A DNA stretch of 64,000 nucleotides from Lysinibacillus xylanilyticus (GCF_001708185.1 NZ_MDDN01000011.1:1-64000), one strand, 5' to 3'. Counted from the first letter of the stretch, positions 9,025 to 18,182 are shown. Notes: a model not told the origin generated them from the letters alone. Made by a program: numbers and translations.

Positions 9025-9176
9025 AAACGTATACCATGCATATAAGTTGATTGGAGTGGAGGCTGGCCGACTCCTTGGGGATTAGCGTCACAGATGAGAC
9101 CCTGGAGCGAGCCCAGCGAGTGAAGCGGCTCATCGGACGCCCCCAGGAAAGCGCCCAGCTGGAACGGAAATCAACC
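9025..9176 (+). repeat. Interspersed repeat, family A, copy 1
   Basis: It is bounded by AAACGTATACCATGCATATA plus GTTGA on the left and GGAACGGAAATCAACC on the right. The GTTGA/TCAAC pair makes short inverted ends. Copies with the same ends occur at 47834-48020 (inverted) and 50248-50361 (direct). This copy has a distinct GC-rich centre (GGCGTCCGATG-like stems), not the CGCTTTCGCGC core. Confidence 0.75.
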
Positions 9177-9245
9177 CCTCTTTGTGGTGATGATCATAGT
9201 AATGACCAAGTCATATATAGACTGCTTTATATTAGGAAGAGGTGC

Positions 9246-9944
9246 ATGAAAGTGCAAAACAATATATTACTAGTAGAAGATGACGAAGCCATTCGTGAAA
9301 TGGTGGAAAACTATTTAACGATGGAGGGATTCCTTGTCACCTCTGCGGTAAATGGTGAGGAAGCATTACAAAATTGTTTAAACAATCCCTTTGATTTAGT
9401 GATCTTGGATATTATGATACCGAAACTTAATGGATTAGAAGTTTTAAAGATTATAAGAGAGCAAGCATCACTTCCAATTATCATTATGTCAGCCAAGGAT
9501 AGTGATGTTGATAAAGCGTTGGGATTAGGATTAGGGGCAGATGATTATATCGCTAAGCCATTCTCTATGCTGGAATTTTCAGCACGTGTCAAAGCCGCAA
9601 TTCGAAGAGCTACAAAATACTCCAGTCAAGTAGAGGAGAAGAAAGATACAGTAGAGATAGACAACTTATCAATCGACCTTGTTAATTTTTCAGCTGAGAA
9701 GAATGGACAACAAGTAAAGCTCACGTCAAAGGAATTTGCCATCTTGAAATTATTCGTGACAAATCGTAATCGCGTTTTTACAAAGCAGCAAATTTATCAA
9801 CTAATCTGGAATGATGCTTACTATGGAGATGAAAACATTATTAATGTACATATAAGAAGATTACGCGAAAAAATTGAAGACGACCCATCCAACCCTCAAT
9901 ATATTAAAACGCTCTGGGGAATTGGCTATAAATTTGAAGGATAA
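9246..9944 (+). CDS. OmpR/PhoB-family response regulator
   Basis: A 232-residue response regulator. The receiver domain has acidic residues 11-13 (EDD), phospho-acceptor Asp55 in VILDIMIPK and the switch Lys in DYIAKPF. A winged-helix DNA-binding domain follows, ending ...RRLREKIEDDPSNPQYIKTLW. The frame is open further upstream to 9051, but that stretch lies in an interspersed repeat. ATG 9246 is preceded by AGGAAGAGG and gives a family-length protein. The kinase gene follows after 4 bases and an ABC transporter after that, a layout known for systems sensing cell-envelope peptides or antibiotics. Confidence 0.92.
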   Translation: MKVQNNILLVEDDEAIREMVENYLTMEGFLVTSAVNGEEALQNCLNNPFDLVILDIMIPKLNGLEVLKIIREQASLPIIIMSAKDSDVDKALGLGLGADDYIAKPFSMLEFSARVKAAIRRATKYSSQVEEKKDTVEIDNLSIDLVNFSAEKNGQQVKLTSKEFAILKLFVTNRNRVFTKQQIYQLIWNDAYYGDENIINVHIRRLREKIEDDPSNPQYIKTLWGIGYKFEG

Positions 9945-9948
9945 ACAG

Positions 9949-10884
9949 GTGATTATATTTCTACTATTTATAATTGTATTGCTCCTAGGTATTATAATTT
10001 TTCAGGTGAGAGCAAAAAAACAACAAGACGCTACTATTCAATACATGCATCAAAAACTGCAAGCAATCGTTGATGAACAATCGAGCGAGAAGATTTTAGT
10101 ATCGACAGCTAATCAAGAAATACAGCAACTACTTATTGCGATGAATACCTTGTTGGATCACAATCAAAAAGTACTAGCAACACATCGAAAAATGGAGAGT
10201 TCTATGAAAAAGATGTTGGCGAATATTTCGCATGATCTTAAAACACCTTTAACAGTTGTATTAGGTTATACTGAAATGCTGCAGCTTAAGAACTCACTTT
10301 GTGAAGAGGAGCGGCAACGATTGCTTACTGGTGTTCATTCGAAAACATTGGAAGTATTAAAAATAATCCATACATTTTTTGACTTGGCAAAATTGGAGGC
10401 TGGAGATACAGATTATCCAATGACTAAAATCAATGTCAGTGAAATTTGCCGTAAAAACATTTTATCATTTTACGATATGGTCACCTCTATGGGGCTAGAA
10501 ATTGATATTGCCATACCAGAGATATCCTTGAATGCACTTGGAAATGAGGAGGCATTAGATAGGGTTCTGAACAATTTACTGTCTAATGCTATTGCCTATG
10601 GGGCAGCTGGAAACGTAATCGGACTTTCAGTAAGAAATGATGATACTAACATCTTTATTGATGTATGGGATCGTGGTAAAGGCATTGACGAATATCATAT
10701 TGATAATGTTTTTGAAAGAATGTATACGCTTGAGGATTCCAGAAATAAATCCTTCCAAGGTAGTGGCCTTGGCTTAACCATTACAAAACGTCTTGTAGAA
10801 TTAATGGATGGCTCCATACAGCTCTCAAGTATTCCATATGAGAAAACCATTTTTACGGTTTCTTTAAAACGAATAATGTACTGA
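9949..10884 (+). CDS. Sensor histidine kinase, single-helix type
   Basis: A 311-residue membrane kinase. One N-terminal hydrophobic helix (IIFLLFIIVLLLGIIIF) is followed by a coiled region, the H box NISHDLKTPLTVVLGY, N box NLLSNAIAYG, G1 DRGKGID and G2 GSGLGLTIT. There is no extracellular sensor domain, as in intramembrane-sensing kinases that read the state of a partner transporter. GTG at 9949 is chosen because GAAGGA lies 7 bases upstream and the gene then starts just after the regulator's stop. An in-frame ATG at 9874 inside the regulator gene is less likely. Confidence 0.88.
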   Translation: MIIFLLFIIVLLLGIIIFQVRAKKQQDATIQYMHQKLQAIVDEQSSEKILVSTANQEIQQLLIAMNTLLDHNQKVLATHRKMESSMKKMLANISHDLKTPLTVVLGYTEMLQLKNSLCEEERQRLLTGVHSKTLEVLKIIHTFFDLAKLEAGDTDYPMTKINVSEICRKNILSFYDMVTSMGLEIDIAIPEISLNALGNEEALDRVLNNLLSNAIAYGAAGNVIGLSVRNDDTNIFIDVWDRGKGIDEYHIDNVFERMYTLEDSRNKSFQGSGLGLTITKRLVELMDGSIQLSSIPYEKTIFTVSLKRIMY

Positions 10885-10891
10885 ACAGTCA

Positions 10892-10932
10892 TGCTTGTAG
10901 AGCATTTTAATTGCTTTACAAGCTTTTCTTTT
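10892..10932 (+). terminator. Terminator after the two-component pair
   Basis: TGCTTGTAGAGCA pairs with TGCTTTACAAGC and is followed by TTTTCTTTT. The ABC genes downstream must therefore have their own promoter or depend on read-through. Confidence 0.85.
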
Positions 10933-11021
10933 GTGCTTAAGAAATTTGTAAGAATCCAGTAATAAATTTGAGAGTTTCGTTTTTTATAATAAGGTTAGCT
11001 AAATTTAAGGGAGAGATCTAT

Positions 11022-11945
11022 ATGACATATATTGTGAAAACAAATCAGCTTACAAAGGTGTATGAGGGAAAAGAAGTGGTTTCTGCCGTCAATATGCATG
11101 TGAAAAAGGGAGAAATTTATGGCTTTTTAGGTCCTAACGGTGCCGGAAAAACCACAGTCATGAAAATGCTGACAAATCTTACGAAGCCAACGGGTGGAGA
11201 CATTGAAATCTTTGGTGAAAAATTAACTGATCAATCCTATGAAGTGCTGAAAAGGCTAGGTACAATTATTGAATATCCGATTTTCTATGAAAATTTAACA
11301 GCAAAGGAAACCTTAGAATTACATTGCGAATATATGGGCTATTATGACAAGAAAGAAATTACTCATGTCCTAGATCTAGTGAAACTGACAAACACAGAGA
11401 AGAAACGTGTAAAAGACTTTTCTCTTGGGATGAAACAGCGGTTGGGTATCGCGCGTGCGATTATTACTAAGCCGGAATTACTTATTTTAGATGAGCCGAT
11501 TAACGGACTAGATCCTGTTGGAATTAAAGAACTTAGAGAGCTTTTCAAGATGCTTTGCAAAGAGTATGGAATTACAATTATTATTTCTAGTCACATTTTG
11601 GGTGAAATTGAACAAATAGCTGATACCATTGGCGTTATTAAGAATGGAAGATTAATTACAGAAGTCTCAATGGACGCTGTCAATCATAGTCAGGCAGAGT
11701 ATATTGAAGTGATTGTTAACGATGGGAAAAAAGCAGCCTTTATTATAGAAAAGGAATTACATATTACTAATTTCAAGCTAATGGATGATAACTCTATTCG
11801 AATTTATGAATCAACAGCTTCTCAAAAGGTGCTAACTAAAACATTGATTGAGCATGATATTGAAATTGAGGGCATTAGCAAAAAAACAAGCTCATTAGAG
11901 GATTATTTCTTGAAGTTAATCAATGGAGGTGTCGTTAATGCTTAA
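11022..11945 (+). CDS. ABC transporter ATP-binding protein, BcrA/LanF type
   Basis: A 307-residue ATPase. Walker A is GPNGAGKTT near residue 41, the signature is FSLGMKQRLGIARA, Walker B is LLILDEPINGLDP, and the switch His is in ISSHILGEIE. The C-terminal extension of about 90 residues is typical of ATPases paired with ABC-2 permeases for bacitracin or lantibiotic resistance. ATG 11022 follows AAGGGAGAG. It overlaps the permease gene by 8 bases, which implies translational coupling. Placement after a two-component system suggests export or detoxification of an envelope-active peptide; this is inference. Confidence 0.88.
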   Translation: MTYIVKTNQLTKVYEGKEVVSAVNMHVKKGEIYGFLGPNGAGKTTVMKMLTNLTKPTGGDIEIFGEKLTDQSYEVLKRLGTIIEYPIFYENLTAKETLELHCEYMGYYDKKEITHVLDLVKLTNTEKKRVKDFSLGMKQRLGIARAIITKPELLILDEPINGLDPVGIKELRELFKMLCKEYGITIIISSHILGEIEQIADTIGVIKNGRLITEVSMDAVNHSQAEYIEVIVNDGKKAAFIIEKELHITNFKLMDDNSIRIYESTASQKVLTKTLIEHDIEIEGISKKTSSLEDYFLKLINGGVVNA

Positions 11946-12627
11946 TTTAATGCGTCTGGAAATGAAAAAGTATCATTTAGGTTCCTATGTAAAACGAGCT
12001 ATATTCGCAAATTTTGTGATATTAGGTGTCATGTTTATGCTTTTATTTATCACTAAAATAGAAGAAGATCCAGGTCTTGAAAATTATCAGATGGCACTAA
12101 CCTTCATAGATGCAATGGTAAGAGCAGTATTTATCATTTTTGCATCTGTTTTAATCGCTAAACTTATTATTGGAGAATACAAATATAAAACGATCACTTT
12201 GGCATTTATGTATCCAATAAATAGAAAAAAATTGATTGCTTCAAAGCTAGCCATTGTTATTCTTTTTACCTTTAGTGCAATTATCTTATCAAATGCTTTA
12301 GTAACGACGATTTTTTGTGTTATTACAGAAAGTTTTAGATTAATTCCGGATACATTAACGACTACTTTAATTATGCAGCGTATTCCAGTTGTATTAATGA
12401 ATGCCGTGGCAGCATCAGGCATGGCATTGATCCCATTGTATTTTGGTATGAGAAAATACTCCATTCCAACAACGATTTTATCATCAATACTCATTGTATC
12501 GGTCGTATCCTCGAATACAGGGAACTTTTCATTGAATGATATTATCTTCGTTCCAATAACATTAGCAATAATCGGTATCAGCGTTGCCTATTTAGCGATT
12601 CGAAATATTGAAAAGGTAGATATATAA
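11938..12627 (+). CDS. ABC-2 type permease partner
   Basis: A 229-residue protein with six hydrophobic segments, matching the ABC-2 permeases of peptide-resistance transporters. ATG 11938 overlaps the ATPase stop and follows GGAGGT by 7 bases. The motif IGEYKYKTITLAFMYPINRKK after the second helix is the usual coupling loop (E...T..) of this family. It works with the ATPase just upstream; the substrate is unknown. Confidence 0.85.
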   Translation: MLNLMRLEMKKYHLGSYVKRAIFANFVILGVMFMLLFITKIEEDPGLENYQMALTFIDAMVRAVFIIFASVLIAKLIIGEYKYKTITLAFMYPINRKKLIASKLAIVILFTFSAIILSNALVTTIFCVITESFRLIPDTLTTTLIMQRIPVVLMNAVAASGMALIPLYFGMRKYSIPTTILSSILIVSVVSSNTGNFSLNDIIFVPITLAIIGISVAYLAIRNIEKVDI

Positions 12628-12650
12628 AGGGGCTTTTTAGAAAAAAGTAG

Positions 12651-12686
12651 ATGCCAGGCATTCAAAATGAGTGCCTGGCATTTTTT
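12651..12686. terminator. Terminator between the ABC operon and mntH
   Basis: ATGCCAGGCA pairs with TGCCTGGCAT, with T6 on the plus side and A6 on the minus side, so it can stop both convergent units. It abuts the mntH stop. Confidence 0.9.
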
Positions 12687-13952
12687 CTAACCAAATATCG
12701 TTTCCCATATTAAATATATATTTAAAGCTACAACAAGTACGACTATACACCAGCCTAAAAATGTTGTAATACGATGGTTGACTAGGCTTCCCATAATGTC
12801 CCGTTTACTTGTAAACATAACAAGAGGTATAAGGGCGAATGCAATACCAAAGGATAGAACAACTTGACTTAGAACAAGGGCATAGGTTGCGTTAACTCCA
12901 GATGCAATGATAACTAGTGGAGGTAACATTGTAATAGCTCTACGCAAATAAAGCGGTATTTTTCTTTGGATGAAGCCTTGCATCACGACGTCACCTGCTA
13001 GTGTACCAACTGAAGAGCTTGCAAGACCTGCGATGAGAAGTCCAAGAGCAAAGGATACTGCTGCCATTGGACCGAGCGCCTCTTTTAAACCGTTATAAGC
13101 GACATCTAGATCCTCCACTACTATACCTTGTGTATGGAATACTGCTGCTGCAATAACTAGCATACTCATATTGATGGCACCAGCAATAATCATCGCAATC
13201 ACAATATCAATAAACTCAAAACGGAAAATACGTCTTTTTTCATTGTCATTACGTCCAACAATACGACTTTGTGTTAATGAAGAATGTAAATAAATAGCAT
13301 GTGGCATAACCGTTGCTCCTAATATTCCTGTTGCGAGTAACAGGGAATCTACCCCTTCAAATTGCGGCGTGAACATCCCAATTGTTACTTCGCCCCAATT
13401 TGGTTGTGCTAAAAACGTTTGGAATGCAAAGGCTAGTACGACAATTAGCACCATGCCAGAAATACCTGCTTCAAATGCTCTAAAGCCTCTGCGTTGTAAT
13501 TCTAAAATGGCAAATGAACCGACTGCTGTAATAAGTGCTGCAGGTAACATTGGAATATTAAATAACAAGTACAGCCCTAGTGCTGCCCCAATAAATTCTG
13601 CAAGATCTGTTGCGATAATCACCAATTCAGCCTGTATCCATAAAAATATAGATGTTCTTTTAGAAAAATGCTCCCGTGCTACCTCGGGCAAATTTTTACC
13701 AGTCGCAATACCAAGCTTTGCTGACAAAGATTGAATTAACACCGCCATCAAATTGGAAAAGACAATTACCCAAAGAAGTAAATAACCATATTGTGAACCA
13801 GCTGTTATGTTTGTCGCAAAGTTGCCTGGATCAATATAGGCAACTGCTGCGATAAAGGCTGGACCAAGAAACGGTAAAATTCGTCGCCAGCCTGTTATAT
13901 CTCCGTCTAAAACCGCCTCAGCAGACGGTTTTGTTAGTCGTTTGTAAACCAT
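12687..13952 (-). CDS. mntH: Nramp-family Mn(II)/divalent metal transporter
   Basis: A 421-residue proton-coupled divalent metal importer with 11 predicted helices. The metal-site motifs are intact: DPGNFATN in helix 1 and MPHAIYLHSSL in helix 6, with Asp, Asn and Met ligands. The N-terminal segment KRLTKPSAEAVLDGD is usual for Bacillus MntH. ATG 13952 follows GAGGGAAC. A sequence closely resembling the MntR operator lies just upstream (13990-14011), so repression by manganese is likely. It is monocistronic and convergent with the ABC operon. Confidence 0.95.
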   Translation of the reverse strand: MVYKRLTKPSAEAVLDGDITGWRRILPFLGPAFIAAVAYIDPGNFATNITAGSQYGYLLLWVIVFSNLMAVLIQSLSAKLGIATGKNLPEVAREHFSKRTSIFLWIQAELVIIATDLAEFIGAALGLYLLFNIPMLPAALITAVGSFAILELQRRGFRAFEAGISGMVLIVVLAFAFQTFLAQPNWGEVTIGMFTPQFEGVDSLLLATGILGATVMPHAIYLHSSLTQSRIVGRNDNEKRRIFRFEFIDIVIAMIIAGAINMSMLVIAAAVFHTQGIVVEDLDVAYNGLKEALGPMAAVSFALGLLIAGLASSSVGTLAGDVVMQGFIQRKIPLYLRRAITMLPPLVIIASGVNATYALVLSQVVLSFGIAFALIPLVMFTSKRDIMGSLVNHRITTFLGWCIVVLVVALNIYLIWETIFG

Positions 13953-13989
13953 GTTGTTCCCTCATTTCAAAAAGTATCGTAGAAGAAAT

Positions 13990-14011
13990 AAAGTTTCCTT
14001 TAGGAAAATAG
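13990..14011 (-). promoter_or_regulatory. Probable MntR operator of mntH
   Basis: Read on the minus strand this is CTATTTTCCTAAAGGAAACT, an imperfect palindrome (TTTCCTNNAGGAAA). It resembles the B. subtilis MntR box (TTTGCCTTAAGGAAAC) and sits 38 bases before the mntH start. Confidence 0.7.
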
Positions 14012-14138
14012 TATATTACTATTTTATAACTTGAGCAAAAAAATGTGAAGACTTTTGCCTGTTTTTTGTAACGCAATATTTATTCTGCATTAACTGCGGG
14101 TAAAAGTTCGATTGGTTAGGGGCAACAGGATGTTGATC

Positions 14139-14186
14139 ACACAAGCGTTTTCACAGGATGTGAAGGTTTTAGGTTTTAGCTTGTGT
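14139..14186 (+). other. Nested stem-loop in the 486-base gap before the response regulator
   Basis: Outer arms ACACAAGC/GCTTGTGT enclose inner arms TTCACA/TGTGAA, giving a compact two-level hairpin without a T run. The gap 13953-14438 also holds a second imperfect inverted repeat (CATCATTTTCT at about 14365 with AGAAAATGATG at about 14411). I recognise no gene here. Possible roles are a structured 5' leader, a small RNA or a dispersed repeat. Confidence 0.4.
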
Positions 14187-14438
14187 TCCTCTATCCAGTA
14201 GGGATAAAGAAACCCCCACTGATTACAGTTTCACTTTATGTAGTTAAAGTATGCATGGAACCAAGACTATCAGAAATTTTAAGTTAAGAAATTTTGTTGA
14301 GAGTATGCCTGTTGTTCCCTAAATGAGTAGTTTCGTTTTGGAGGTAGAAGCATATGTTTTATTCTCATCATTTTCTAATTAGACTTTCACCCCTTGTATC
14401 GTTTACGATGAGAAGAAAATGATGGGGAATGATTCGGC

Positions 14439-15134
14439 ATGACCAAGCGAATTTTAATAATAGAGGATGAAGAGAATATTGCAAGGGTCCTACAGTTAGA
14501 GCTTCAATTTGAGGGTTATAAGGCTGACACAGTACATACAGGCACAGATGGTTTGCTTAAATACCGTGAGCAGCAATGGGATTTAATCTTATTGGATGTT
14601 ATGCTCCCTGAGATGAGCGGGATTGATGTGCTAAAGCGTATTCGTGCAACAGAATCACAGACGCCAGTAATTATGCTGACCGCAAAGAGTGAGGTTGAAG
14701 ATAAGGTAAAGGGTCTGGATCTTGGAGCGAATGATTATGTAACAAAGCCGTTTGATATTGAAGAATTACTTGCTCGCATTCGAAATGCTTTAAGATTTTC
14801 TCAAAGAAGTAACCACCAACAAGTTCAACCGGCATTTGAGCAATTATCCATTAATGAGCAAACACGAGAGGTTGTTTATTATGGGGAAGGGGTTCAATTG
14901 ACACCTCGTGAATATGGTCTTCTCTTATATTTATTGAAACACCCAAAGCAGGTACTATCGCGTGAGCAAATTTTAGAGGCTGTATGGGGGTATGACTATT
15001 ATGGGGATACGAACGTTGTGGATGTTTATATTCGTTATGTTCGACAAAAACTTGAAGCTGCTAATGATACACCCATTATCCAAACGGTGCGTGGTGTTGG
15101 CTATGTGCTGAAGGAGCACAAACATGAGACTTAA
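14439..15134 (+). CDS. OmpR/PhoB-family response regulator (ArlR-like)
   Basis: A 231-residue response regulator. The receiver has Asp10 and Glu11, phospho-acceptor Asp53 in LILLDVMLPEM and Lys in DYVTKPF. The winged helix contains the LTPREYGLLLYL and SREQILEAVWGYDY blocks. It overlaps the kinase gene by 11 bases. Gene order (regulator, kinase, two PepSY proteins) suggests that it controls the PepSY gene at 17257, which is preceded by direct repeats of the type OmpR regulators bind. Resemblance to ArlR/CssR is by layout only. Confidence 0.92.
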   Translation: MTKRILIIEDEENIARVLQLELQFEGYKADTVHTGTDGLLKYREQQWDLILLDVMLPEMSGIDVLKRIRATESQTPVIMLTAKSEVEDKVKGLDLGANDYVTKPFDIEELLARIRNALRFSQRSNHQQVQPAFEQLSINEQTREVVYYGEGVQLTPREYGLLLYLLKHPKQVLSREQILEAVWGYDYYGDTNVVDVYIRYVRQKLEAANDTPIIQTVRGVGYVLKEHKHET

Positions 15135-16419
15135 AACAAAAATTCATTTGCTAACGACTTTATTAATGCTTGTTATGTTAGTAGCAACGAATAGTGGAAT
15201 TTATTTTTTGTATGAAAAGTTTTCTTATAGTACCGAATATAAACAGCTCCAAGCACGAGCAAATGAGCTAAGTTCTACATTGAGTCAGTTAAATGAACAA
15301 ACTAACTTACAGCAAGTTTTAAGAGCTTATATGCCAACAGATGGAGCAGTGTATATTTATGATGAACAGCACGTAATCATGAAGGTTCAGGCTACACTAG
15401 AGATGCCTGATGTCCCATACATTAGCTTCACTATGCCAGCTATTTGGATAGACGGAACAGTTGTGCAAATAAAATTAAAGCAGTCAGTGGAGGAAGTGGC
15501 AAGCACATTAGGTTTGCTGAAAGCGATATTGGTGGTTGTTTCAATTGTTGCAACAATTCCTATATTTTTAGCGAGTTTAGCACTTGGTCGCCTTATTCTA
15601 TTGCCACTTGAACGCTTAAATAAAACGATGTTAAAAAGTACAACTACTGGAAAGTACGAAAAAATTGATATTCCCGACAAAGGCCGGGATGAGTTAACAA
15701 ATATAAATCGTACTTTTAACATAATGATGGAGAAGCTTGAACAGCATTACCAAAAGCAACAGCAATTTGTGTCAAATGCTTCCCATGAATTAAAAACGCC
15801 TATTACTGTGATTGAAAGCTATGCAAAATTACTATTGCGCAGAGGCTTTGACAATAAGGAGGTAGCGCAGGAATCGCTACAAGCCATTGTGAATGAATCA
15901 TCGCGCATGCATGAAATGGTGTTGCAATTGCTGGAGTTAGCCAAAAACAAGGAGCATCTTGACGTACATTTTGTTCAGTTAGAGCTTGCTCCATTCTTAA
16001 ATAAGGTGGCCACGCAAATGCAACAGGCTTATCATCGCGGATTCATCGTCGATGCTGAAATGCCAAACTATATTTATAGCGATGAAAAAATGTTGAAACA
16101 GTTGCTCTTTATTTTACTTGATAATGCTCGAAAATATAGTGAGAGAGAAGTCCACATACATACTACAGACATTTCTGAGTATGTTCTCATTACTATTCAA
16201 GATTTTGGGGTTGGGATTCCAGCTGAGCATATTCCCCATTTATTTGAGCGTTTTTATCGTGTGGCGGAGGACCGCAACCGTAAAACTGGAGGCTCAGGCT
16301 TAGGGCTCGCTATTGCCCATGAACTTGCAGGGCAGCTTGGTATTACGATTGATGTTGAAAGTACAATTGGCGAGGGCTCAAGCTTTACCCTACGTGTACC
16401 AAAGGGGGAGCAACAATGA
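15124..16419 (+). CDS. Sensor histidine kinase with HAMP domain
   Basis: A 431-residue kinase with helix 1 at about residues 8-30, an extracellular sensor of about 100 residues and helix 2 at about 133-158. A HAMP linker follows, then H box SNASHELKTPITVI with His221, N box LLDNARKYS, G1 DFGVGIP and G2 GGSGLGLAI. This is the ArlS-like class with a complete phosphotransfer and ATPase core. ATG 15124 follows AAGGAG and overlaps the regulator gene. The next gene overlaps its stop by 4 bases, so the PepSY protein is co-translated and may act in the same signalling route. Confidence 0.92.
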   Translation: MRLKTKIHLLTTLLMLVMLVATNSGIYFLYEKFSYSTEYKQLQARANELSSTLSQLNEQTNLQQVLRAYMPTDGAVYIYDEQHVIMKVQATLEMPDVPYISFTMPAIWIDGTVVQIKLKQSVEEVASTLGLLKAILVVVSIVATIPIFLASLALGRLILLPLERLNKTMLKSTTTGKYEKIDIPDKGRDELTNINRTFNIMMEKLEQHYQKQQQFVSNASHELKTPITVIESYAKLLLRRGFDNKEVAQESLQAIVNESSRMHEMVLQLLELAKNKEHLDVHFVQLELAPFLNKVATQMQQAYHRGFIVDAEMPNYIYSDEKMLKQLLFILLDNARKYSEREVHIHTTDISEYVLITIQDFGVGIPAEHIPHLFERFYRVAEDRNRKTGGSGLGLAIAHELAGQLGITIDVESTIGEGSSFTLRVPKGEQQ

Positions 16420-17087
16420 AAAAATGGCTATTGATAATTGGTGCCATCATCCTTCTCTGTAGTGGAACGCTATGGTTTGTTCAGTATCGCTTCTTTCATG
16501 TTGAGCCTCTTAGTAAAGAACAGGCAATTCATCATATTGAAAAAATCTACAACGGTCATGTAACAAAGGCTAAAAATCAAGGAAATGAGTATGAAATGCT
16601 ATTTACACGAGATGGTGCAACTTATATGGTGATGCTAGATGCAACTACACAGCAAATTACAAATTTAAAATTGAAGGAAGTGGAAAGTAAATTACCGTTA
16701 ACAGAAGAGCAAATACGACATATGGTTGAGAAGGATTATGGGGATATTAAGAGTGTCGTGTTAGCAGATAACATTTACACTGTACGTGTTGAAAAAGAGG
16801 ATCGACAAAGGGATCTCACACTCGATGCCTATACAGGTGATGTCTTGTCTAAAAAAGATGTTGAGCCAGTTGGGAAACCAGAAATTGTCAATGTTATTTC
16901 TAAAGAACAGGCAATGAAGATTGCTCTCCAACAACTAAATGGTGAGGTAGATTCCATTGATTATAAGGAAACAGAGGATGGTGGCTATTATTTAGTTGAA
17001 ATTGAAACTAAGAATGAAGAAGCTGTTTTCCAAATACATGCAATCTCTGGAAAGGTGATGTCCGTCACATGGGATGAAGATCATTAA
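16416..17087 (+). CDS. Membrane-anchored PepSY-domain protein
   Basis: A 223-residue protein with an N-terminal membrane anchor (WLLIIGAIILLCSGTLWFV) and an extracytoplasmic part carrying two PepSY-type units. These are marked by SKEQAIHHIEKIYNGHVT and SKEQAMKIALQQLNGEVDSI, each followed by a YLV/YTV...ISGKV or YTGDV strand. PepSY domains are thought to modulate extracytoplasmic proteases or sensors. The ATGA overlap with the kinase stop suggests coupling. The exact function is unknown. Confidence 0.82.
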   Translation: MKKWLLIIGAIILLCSGTLWFVQYRFFHVEPLSKEQAIHHIEKIYNGHVTKAKNQGNEYEMLFTRDGATYMVMLDATTQQITNLKLKEVESKLPLTEEQIRHMVEKDYGDIKSVVLADNIYTVRVEKEDRQRDLTLDAYTGDVLSKKDVEPVGKPEIVNVISKEQAMKIALQQLNGEVDSIDYKETEDGGYYLVEIETKNEEAVFQIHAISGKVMSVTWDEDH

Positions 17088-17090
17088 GTA

Positions 17091-17110
17091 ATTCTAATGA
17101 AATTCTAATG
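17091..17110 (+). promoter_or_regulatory. Direct repeat upstream of the second PepSY gene
   Basis: ATTCTAATGA then AATTCTAATG, an 11-base spaced direct repeat followed by TTTCTC. This spacing (one helical turn) is typical of OmpR-family binding sites, and the likely regulator is encoded at 14439. No binding evidence exists. Confidence 0.45.
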
Positions 17111-17256
17111 TTTCTCTTATTGTTCTATCATCTTCGCTTGATAAGCTAAGAATAGATAAAGTACAACCCCGCTTAACTTTTTGGTTACCTCAGCTGCTTG
17201 ACTTGAGGGGCGTTCAGCCAGATGTATGCGGGATAAAACAAAGGAGAGATGAACAG

Positions 17257-17784
17257 ATGAAGATGAAAAAAATCATTTTAATCCCAGCGTTAGTCGGTGT
17301 ACTTGGCGTTGGAGCTGTTATTGGATCAACAACTTTATTAACAGGTAATGCCCAAGAAAAAAAGGTATTATCAATGCAGGAAATTGAGAAAAAAGCACTA
17401 AAAGTTGTCAACGGTACCGTAACTGATATTGAGTTTGAGCAGAATCAATACCGCTCAGTTTATGAGATAGAGGTGTACACGGATACTGAAGAGCATGACT
17501 TAAAATTTGATGCCTATACAGGTGAGCTATTAAAGCAAAAGAAGGAACGTCGAGATCAAGATGATACGTATGACAAGATGACTGCTTCCACTACAACAAC
17601 TAAAATCACAAAAGAGCAGGCTATTGAAAAGGCCTTAACAAAGGCAAAGGGTACAGTGACTAAAATTAAACTTGATGATGGGATTTACGAAATCGAAATC
17701 AGAAACGGACAGCAAGAATACGAAGTTGATGTTGATTCATCTACAGGTGAAATTATAGGCTTTGAACAAGATATTGAGGACTAA
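17257..17784 (+). CDS. Secreted PepSY-domain protein
   Basis: A 175-residue protein with a signal peptide (KMKKIILIPALVGVLGVGAV) and two PepSY repeats. The repeats begin MQEIEKKALKVVNGTVTDIE and TKEQAIEKALTKAKGTVTKI and end with DAYTGELL and DSSTGEII. The start at 17257 is chosen because AAGGAGAG precedes it and the signal peptide begins there. The frame is open to 17203 without a good site. It is probably an output of the two-component system upstream and may inhibit or tune an extracytoplasmic peptidase. Confidence 0.85.
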   Translation: MKMKKIILIPALVGVLGVGAVIGSTTLLTGNAQEKKVLSMQEIEKKALKVVNGTVTDIEFEQNQYRSVYEIEVYTDTEEHDLKFDAYTGELLKQKKERRDQDDTYDKMTASTTTTKITKEQAIEKALTKAKGTVTKIKLDDGIYEIEIRNGQQEYEVDVDSSTGEIIGFEQDIED

Positions 17785-17791
17785 TGTGCAT

Positions 17792-17835
17792 AAGCTATCT
17801 TAAAAGTGGGACAATACTTTTAAGATAGCTTTTTT
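17792..17835 (+). terminator. Terminator after the PepSY gene
   Basis: AAGCTATCTTAAAAGT pairs perfectly with ACTTTTAAGATAGCTT and is followed by T6. Confidence 0.95.
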
Positions 17836-17968
17836 AGTTCTGTGAGTAATTACATACTACCTGAGAGAATATCTATGCTTTTCACTTATAATAATAAAAA
17901 ATTTTCTTCTTTACTTTTTTTTAATACGAGCGTAATATGACATCATTATAAAGGTTTCAAATTTCTAA

Positions 17969-18102
17969 ATCGCTGAAGCAACTGAACGCGGGGGACCCAG
18001 TTTTTACGGATTGTTTAACAATAATCCTTGGGGTGAATCTCTTCATTTTTTGAAGGGTAGGGCTACTCAGGCCCGAATCCGACAGCTAACCTCGTAAGCG
18101 TT
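17969..18102 (+). promoter_or_regulatory. c-di-AMP riboswitch (ydaO/yuaA class)
   Basis: Class signatures occur in order: CGCTGAAGCAACTGAACGCG, GGGGGACCCAG, TTGGGGTGAATC, AGGGCTACTCAGGCCCGAAT and CCGACAGCTAACCTCGTAAG. The closing CGCT/AGCG helix joins the two ends. A terminator and a KimA-type potassium importer follow, the standard target. In this class c-di-AMP turns expression off. Confidence 0.95.
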
Positions 18103-18138
18103 AAGAGCAGAAAAGTTGGAGCTTGGCAGACGAATGAG

Positions 18139-18182
18139 CGTCTACAAGTCGTATTTAGTGATGACTTGTGGACGTTTTTTTT
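18139..18182 (+). terminator. Riboswitch-controlled terminator before kimA
   Basis: CGTCTACAAGTC pairs with GACTTGTGGACG and is followed by T8. It lies between the aptamer and kimA. Confidence 0.92.

Noticed and set aside
9051-9245. N-terminal extension of the response regulator
   Set aside because: The stretch lies in an interspersed repeat and precedes the usual receiver-domain start. ATG 9246 has a good ribosome binding site.
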